Part shown: positions 61,134-64,000 of the stretch, piece after piece | Numbering within the stretch: position 1 is the first letter of the stretch | Layout of the letters: each line of letters starts with the position of its first letter | Source: Putridiphycobacter roseus | Lineage (GTDB): Bacteria > Bacteroidota > Bacteroidia > Flavobacteriales_D > Crocinitomicaceae | Direction: 5' to 3' | DNA: 64,000 nucleotides | Assembly (NCBI RefSeq): GCF_003234935.1 | Contig: NZ_QKSB01000005.1 | Coordinates: 124,001 to 188,000 of the forward strand | Position numbers and translations under genes: made by a program | The notes under the pieces: generated by a model | What the model was told of the DNA's origin: nothing | Database searches by the model: none | The model's input: only the letters and a program-made list of their open reading frames with translations

Positions 61134-61141
61134 TAGATTTG
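61134..61141 (+). promoter_or_regulatory. Predicted -7 box of pdhB
   Basis: TAGATTTG fits TAnnTTTG and lies 29 bp before the ATG. No TTG is seen at the expected distance. Confidence 0.35.
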
Positions 61142-61170
61142 GTGCGATATAAGTTAAATAGACAAACAGG

Positions 61171-62148
61171 ATGAAAACAGTTCAATATAGAGAAGCCCTT
61201 AGAGAAGCAATGTCTGAAGAAATGAGAACAGACAGTAGTGTGTTTTTATTAGGAGAAGAAGTCGCGGAATATAATGGTGCTTATAAAGTTTCTCAAGGAA
61301 TGCTTGATGAGTTTGGTGCAAAAAGAGTAATTGATACACCGATAGCCGAACTTGGATTTACAGGTATTGCTGTTGGTGCTGCTATGAATGGTTTGCGTCC
61401 TATTGTTGAATTTATGACATGGAATTTTGCCATTTTAGCTGCAGATCAAATTATTAACTCTGCTGCAAAAATGTTACAAATGTCGGGTGGACAAATTGGT
61501 TGTCCCATTGTATTTAGAGGTGGAAACGGTACTGCTGGTCAGTTAGGCGCTACCCACTCTCAAAGTTTTGAAGCATTTTATGCACACGTTCCTGGTTTAA
61601 AAGTGGTCACCCCTTCTACTCCATATGATGCAAAAGGCTTATTAAAAGCAGCCATTAGAGACAATGACCCTGTATTAGTATTAGAGTCTGAAAAAATGTA
61701 TGGCGATAAAGGTGAAATTCCAGAAGGAGAATATATCATTCCAATTGGGGTTGCCGACATTAAAAGAAAAGGTACAGATGTGACTGTTGTTTCTTTTGGT
61801 AAAATTATCAAAGAAGCACATAAAGCGGCGGAAGCATTAGAAAAAGAAGGCATCTCTGTTGAAATTATAGATTTGCGTTCTGTACGTCCAATTGATTATG
61901 GTACAGTAGTAAATTCTGTAAAGAAAACCAATAGATGTGTAGTCGTTGAAGAGTCTTGGCCAATTGCGTCTATCGCTTCTGAAATTGCTTACCACGTTCA
62001 AAATTATGCCTTCGATTATTTAGATGCTCCAGTTAAACGTGTAATGCAAAGTGATACCCCATTTCCTTTTAGCCCACCTTTAATGGCGGAAGCTTTACCA
62101 AACGTAGCAAGAATTATTGCTGCTATTAAAGCAACCATGTATAAATAA
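61171..62148 (+). CDS. pdhB: Pyruvate dehydrogenase E1 component, beta subunit
   Basis: 325 residues. MKTVQYREALREAMSEEMRTDSSVFLLGEEVAEYNGAYKVSQGMLDEFG (the thiamine-diphosphate glutamate in GEEV), PIVEFMTWNFAILAADQIINSAAKM, HSQSFEAFYAHVPGLKVVTPSTPYDAKGLLKAAI, and C-terminal domain ending NVARIIAAIKATMYK. Forms heterotetramer with alpha; catalyses decarboxylation and transfer to lipoyl E2. The alpha gene is not adjacent. Confidence 0.93.
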   Translation: MKTVQYREALREAMSEEMRTDSSVFLLGEEVAEYNGAYKVSQGMLDEFGAKRVIDTPIAELGFTGIAVGAAMNGLRPIVEFMTWNFAILAADQIINSAAKMLQMSGGQIGCPIVFRGGNGTAGQLGATHSQSFEAFYAHVPGLKVVTPSTPYDAKGLLKAAIRDNDPVLVLESEKMYGDKGEIPEGEYIIPIGVADIKRKGTDVTVVSFGKIIKEAHKAAEALEKEGISVEIIDLRSVRPIDYGTVVNSVKKTNRCVVVEESWPIASIASEIAYHVQNYAFDYLDAPVKRVMQSDTPFPFSPPLMAEALPNVARIIAAIKATMYK

Positions 62149-62161
62149 AAACAGGCGAATT

Positions 62162-63238
62162 GTGGTGGGTTTAAGTAAAGCATTTAAACATACCCGCAGG
62201 CACAACACCGCCATACTCGACCTTTTAGTAAATACAAAGATTGGTACCAATGGTGCGCAGTACACGCATTTGCATACGCCTTTAAAAATTGGCTTATTGC
62301 ACCAACCACATTTTTTCACCATTTACCGAAAGGAAAAAGCCATTGTAAATTTCACTATTTGTGAACGTCCATTTTATGTTCAAGAGCGATTAATAGATAC
62401 TTTTTACGTCCGTTATTTTGCATTCGATAAAAATTTTCAAACACAATCCAAAGCAAATAAAAAAGGAAAGCCTAGTCCTTTTCAACAATATTTTTCTAAA
62501 TTACTATCCACTAGCAACCTCCAAGTAGCAGCACCGGCGTATGGTCCTTCTCTATATTGGGCCATTATTGACCCCGAGAATATCCGTTCCCTTCAAGTTG
62601 CAGAACGCTATCAATTTGAATCTATCGCGAAAATTAAGACATGGGCCTTTAGTCGCATTTATTTAAAAAAGGACAAAAAGGTAACCCGTATATTGGCCCA
62701 TGAACATGATGAAGTTTGGGCCTGTATCCAAAACTTTTACCGAAGTTATAGCGGCTTATCCAAAGTGCATTTATTTGAAGCCAACCATTATTTTGTTTAT
62801 CGAGAAGACGGAAAGATTGTAGCAGGAATACAAGCCAATCCCGTAGCTTGGAAAATCCATTCCTTGCCTGGTAAAAACGGTAAAAAATTGGTAAAAATAC
62901 TACCATATCTTCCGTTTATTTCTAGACTAATGCATCCCAATAAATTTAACTTTTTAGCCACAGAAGGTATCTTTTGGTTACCCAACCACGCCGACAAGGT
63001 AAAAAAACTCCTCCAAGGTGTATTGGCGCTACAACAATGCCATACTATGATGTTGTGGACAGATGCAAAAGATGAACGCTTAAACAAACAAATAGCAGTA
63101 TGTAAGCCCGGTTTATTGCAAAAGTTTAAGGCCGATCAGGAAGTAGACTTATGGATGAAATTCAATCACATTTCACCCGACTTAAAATCGAGTATAAAAA
63201 ATGCTTTACAATACATTTCAGGATTCGATACCACCTAA
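62162..63238 (+). CDS. Acetyltransferase-like protein of unknown function
   Basis: 358 residues from a GTG at 62162 or 62165; the longer frame from 62117 overlaps pdhB. It has two motifs suggesting a GNAT-like fold (PENIRSLQVAERYQFESIAKIKTWAFSRIY in the middle; HYFVYREDGKIVAGIQANPVAWKI later), and a helical end. No known family. It overlaps the convergent dus gene by 4 bases. Confidence 0.6.
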   Translation: MVGLSKAFKHTRRHNTAILDLLVNTKIGTNGAQYTHLHTPLKIGLLHQPHFFTIYRKEKAIVNFTICERPFYVQERLIDTFYVRYFAFDKNFQTQSKANKKGKPSPFQQYFSKLLSTSNLQVAAPAYGPSLYWAIIDPENIRSLQVAERYQFESIAKIKTWAFSRIYLKKDKKVTRILAHEHDEVWACIQNFYRSYSGLSKVHLFEANHYFVYREDGKIVAGIQANPVAWKIHSLPGKNGKKLVKILPYLPFISRLMHPNKFNFLATEGIFWLPNHADKVKKLLQGVLALQQCHTMMLWTDAKDERLNKQIAVCKPGLLQKFKADQEVDLWMKFNHISPDLKSSIKNALQYISGFDTT

Positions 63239-64000
63239 AGGGTAATCAATCCTTTTTCAGCATTCCAAACAATTTCATCCAGGGTATCTCTCACTTCATT
63301 TAAATCAAAAGAGGTAACTAGTTTAATGCGGTAATCTTTAAAGTGAGGAATACCTTTAAAATAATTAGAATAGTGTCGTTTCATTTCATTCACCGCTAAT
63401 ATTTCACCTTTCCATTCTACCGACATTTCTAAATGCCTTTTCGCTATATGCACACGATCAGCTATAGATGGCGGGGGAAGATGTTCTCCAGTTTTTACAA
63501 AATGTTTGATCTCATTAAATATCCAAGGATAGCCTATACTTGCACGACCAATCATAATGCCATCTACATTATATTTTGCTTTATAAGCCACCGCTTTTTC
63601 AGGAGAATCAATATCCCCATTTCCAAAAATTGGAATCCGGATACGTGGGTTATTCTTTATTTCTGCGATTAAATCCCAATCGGCTTCCCCTTTATACATT
63701 TGTTTTCTGGTCCTACCATGCACAGACAAAGCCTCAATACCTACATCTTGTAAGCGTTCAGCAACTTCGGTAATGTATTTAGTGTTTTCATCCCAACCTA
63801 AACGCGTTTTAACCGTTACGGGTAACTTAGTGGTGTTGACAATCTCCTTGGTCATTTCCACCATTTTTGGAATATCCTGAAGAATACCAGCACCAGCACC
63901 TTTACAGGCCACTTTTTTTACTGGACAACCATAATTAATATCGATAATATCAGGATTTGTACGCTCTACTATTTCCGTAGTTTTACGCATACTTTCAATG
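63235..64000 (-). CDS. tRNA-dihydrouridine synthase, C-terminal part (5' end outside window)
   Basis: The frame runs off the right edge. Present: ESMRKTTEIVERTNPDIIDINYGCPVKKVACKGAGAGIL (FMN-binding and the catalytic cysteine region), VKTRLGWDENTKY, ALSVHGRTRKQMYKGEADW, GNGDIDSPEKAVAY and DGIMIGRASIGYPWIFNEI, followed by the C-terminal helical domain. It reduces uridine in tRNA D-loops using FMN and NADPH. Wording is of the DusB type. Confidence 0.88.
   Translation of the reverse strand, partial: IESMRKTTEIVERTNPDIIDINYGCPVKKVACKGAGAGILQDIPKMVEMTKEIVNTTKLPVTVKTRLGWDENTKYITEVAERLQDVGIEALSVHGRTRKQMYKGEADWDLIAEIKNNPRIRIPIFGNGDIDSPEKAVAYKAKYNVDGIMIGRASIGYPWIFNEIKHFVKTGEHLPPPSIADRVHIAKRHLEMSVEWKGEILAVNEMKRHYSNYFKGIPHFKDYRIKLVTSFDLNEVRDTLDEIVWNAEKGLITL

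Overview
The window is a 64 kb stretch of a low-GC Bacteroidota chromosome, most likely from a marine member of the Flavobacteriales. The signs are a PorZ-like protein beside recO, type IX secretion sorting domains, GldA, promoters of the Bacteroidota type (TTG / TAnnTTTG), and a flavobacterial carotenoid operon. The family assignment is inference; no rRNA is present.

Layout. 0-22 kb is ordinary core genome: the porZ end, recO, SCO1, a formylglycine-enzyme-fold protein, marC, purN, asnS, gldA, sufT-like/sufE/sufS, coaE, a siaB-siaC switch pair, a methyltransferase, a ZIP transporter, peroxiredoxin, mnmA, exported proteins, ndk, sucC and map. A tRNA cluster (Ser-GCU, Pro-UGG, Arg-UCU) at 21.9-22.25 kb opens an accessory zone (22.3-29 kb). 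That zone holds a hairpin-rich tandem repeat, three copies of a non-coding repeat, a T9SS cargo protein, a HigBA toxin-antitoxin pair, an IS1-type transposase remnant and an orphan Rhs C-terminus followed by a lipoprotein that may be its immunity partner. 29-32.6 kb returns to core-like genes (two STAS-like paralogues, NDH-2, PhnA).

32.6-39.9 kb is a tightly coupled minus-strand carotenoid operon: crtB, a small exported protein, a photolyase, crtD, cruF, crtZ, a crtYcd-type lycopene cyclase and crtI. Together these enzymes predict a monocyclic hydroxylated carotenoid of the saproxanthin type.

40.6-59.2 kb is a candidate defence island bounded by an exact 23-bp direct repeat. It contains a type I restriction-modification system whose hsdS and hsdR are separated by a putative QxK nuclease gene, an OLD-family ATPase/TOPRIM nuclease, a PD-(D/E)XK nuclease, a DUF6998-like gene, a duplicated 5' end of hsdR, a membrane protein and an AlbA_2/HTH regulator with an 11-bp tandem repeat. 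The most striking object is hsdR itself. Its 1250-residue frame carries an apparently complete REP-associated tyrosine transposase (RAYT, HUH family) domain inserted in frame between helicase motifs IV and V. The insert is edged by DNA hairpins that are also translated. A REP-like palindrome of the type RAYTs are known to accompany lies in frame in hsdS, and relatives occur elsewhere in the window.

59.4-64 kb is core again: tRNA-Asn, ssb, an amidase, pdhB, an acetyltransferase-like protein and the 3' part of a tRNA-dihydrouridine synthase.
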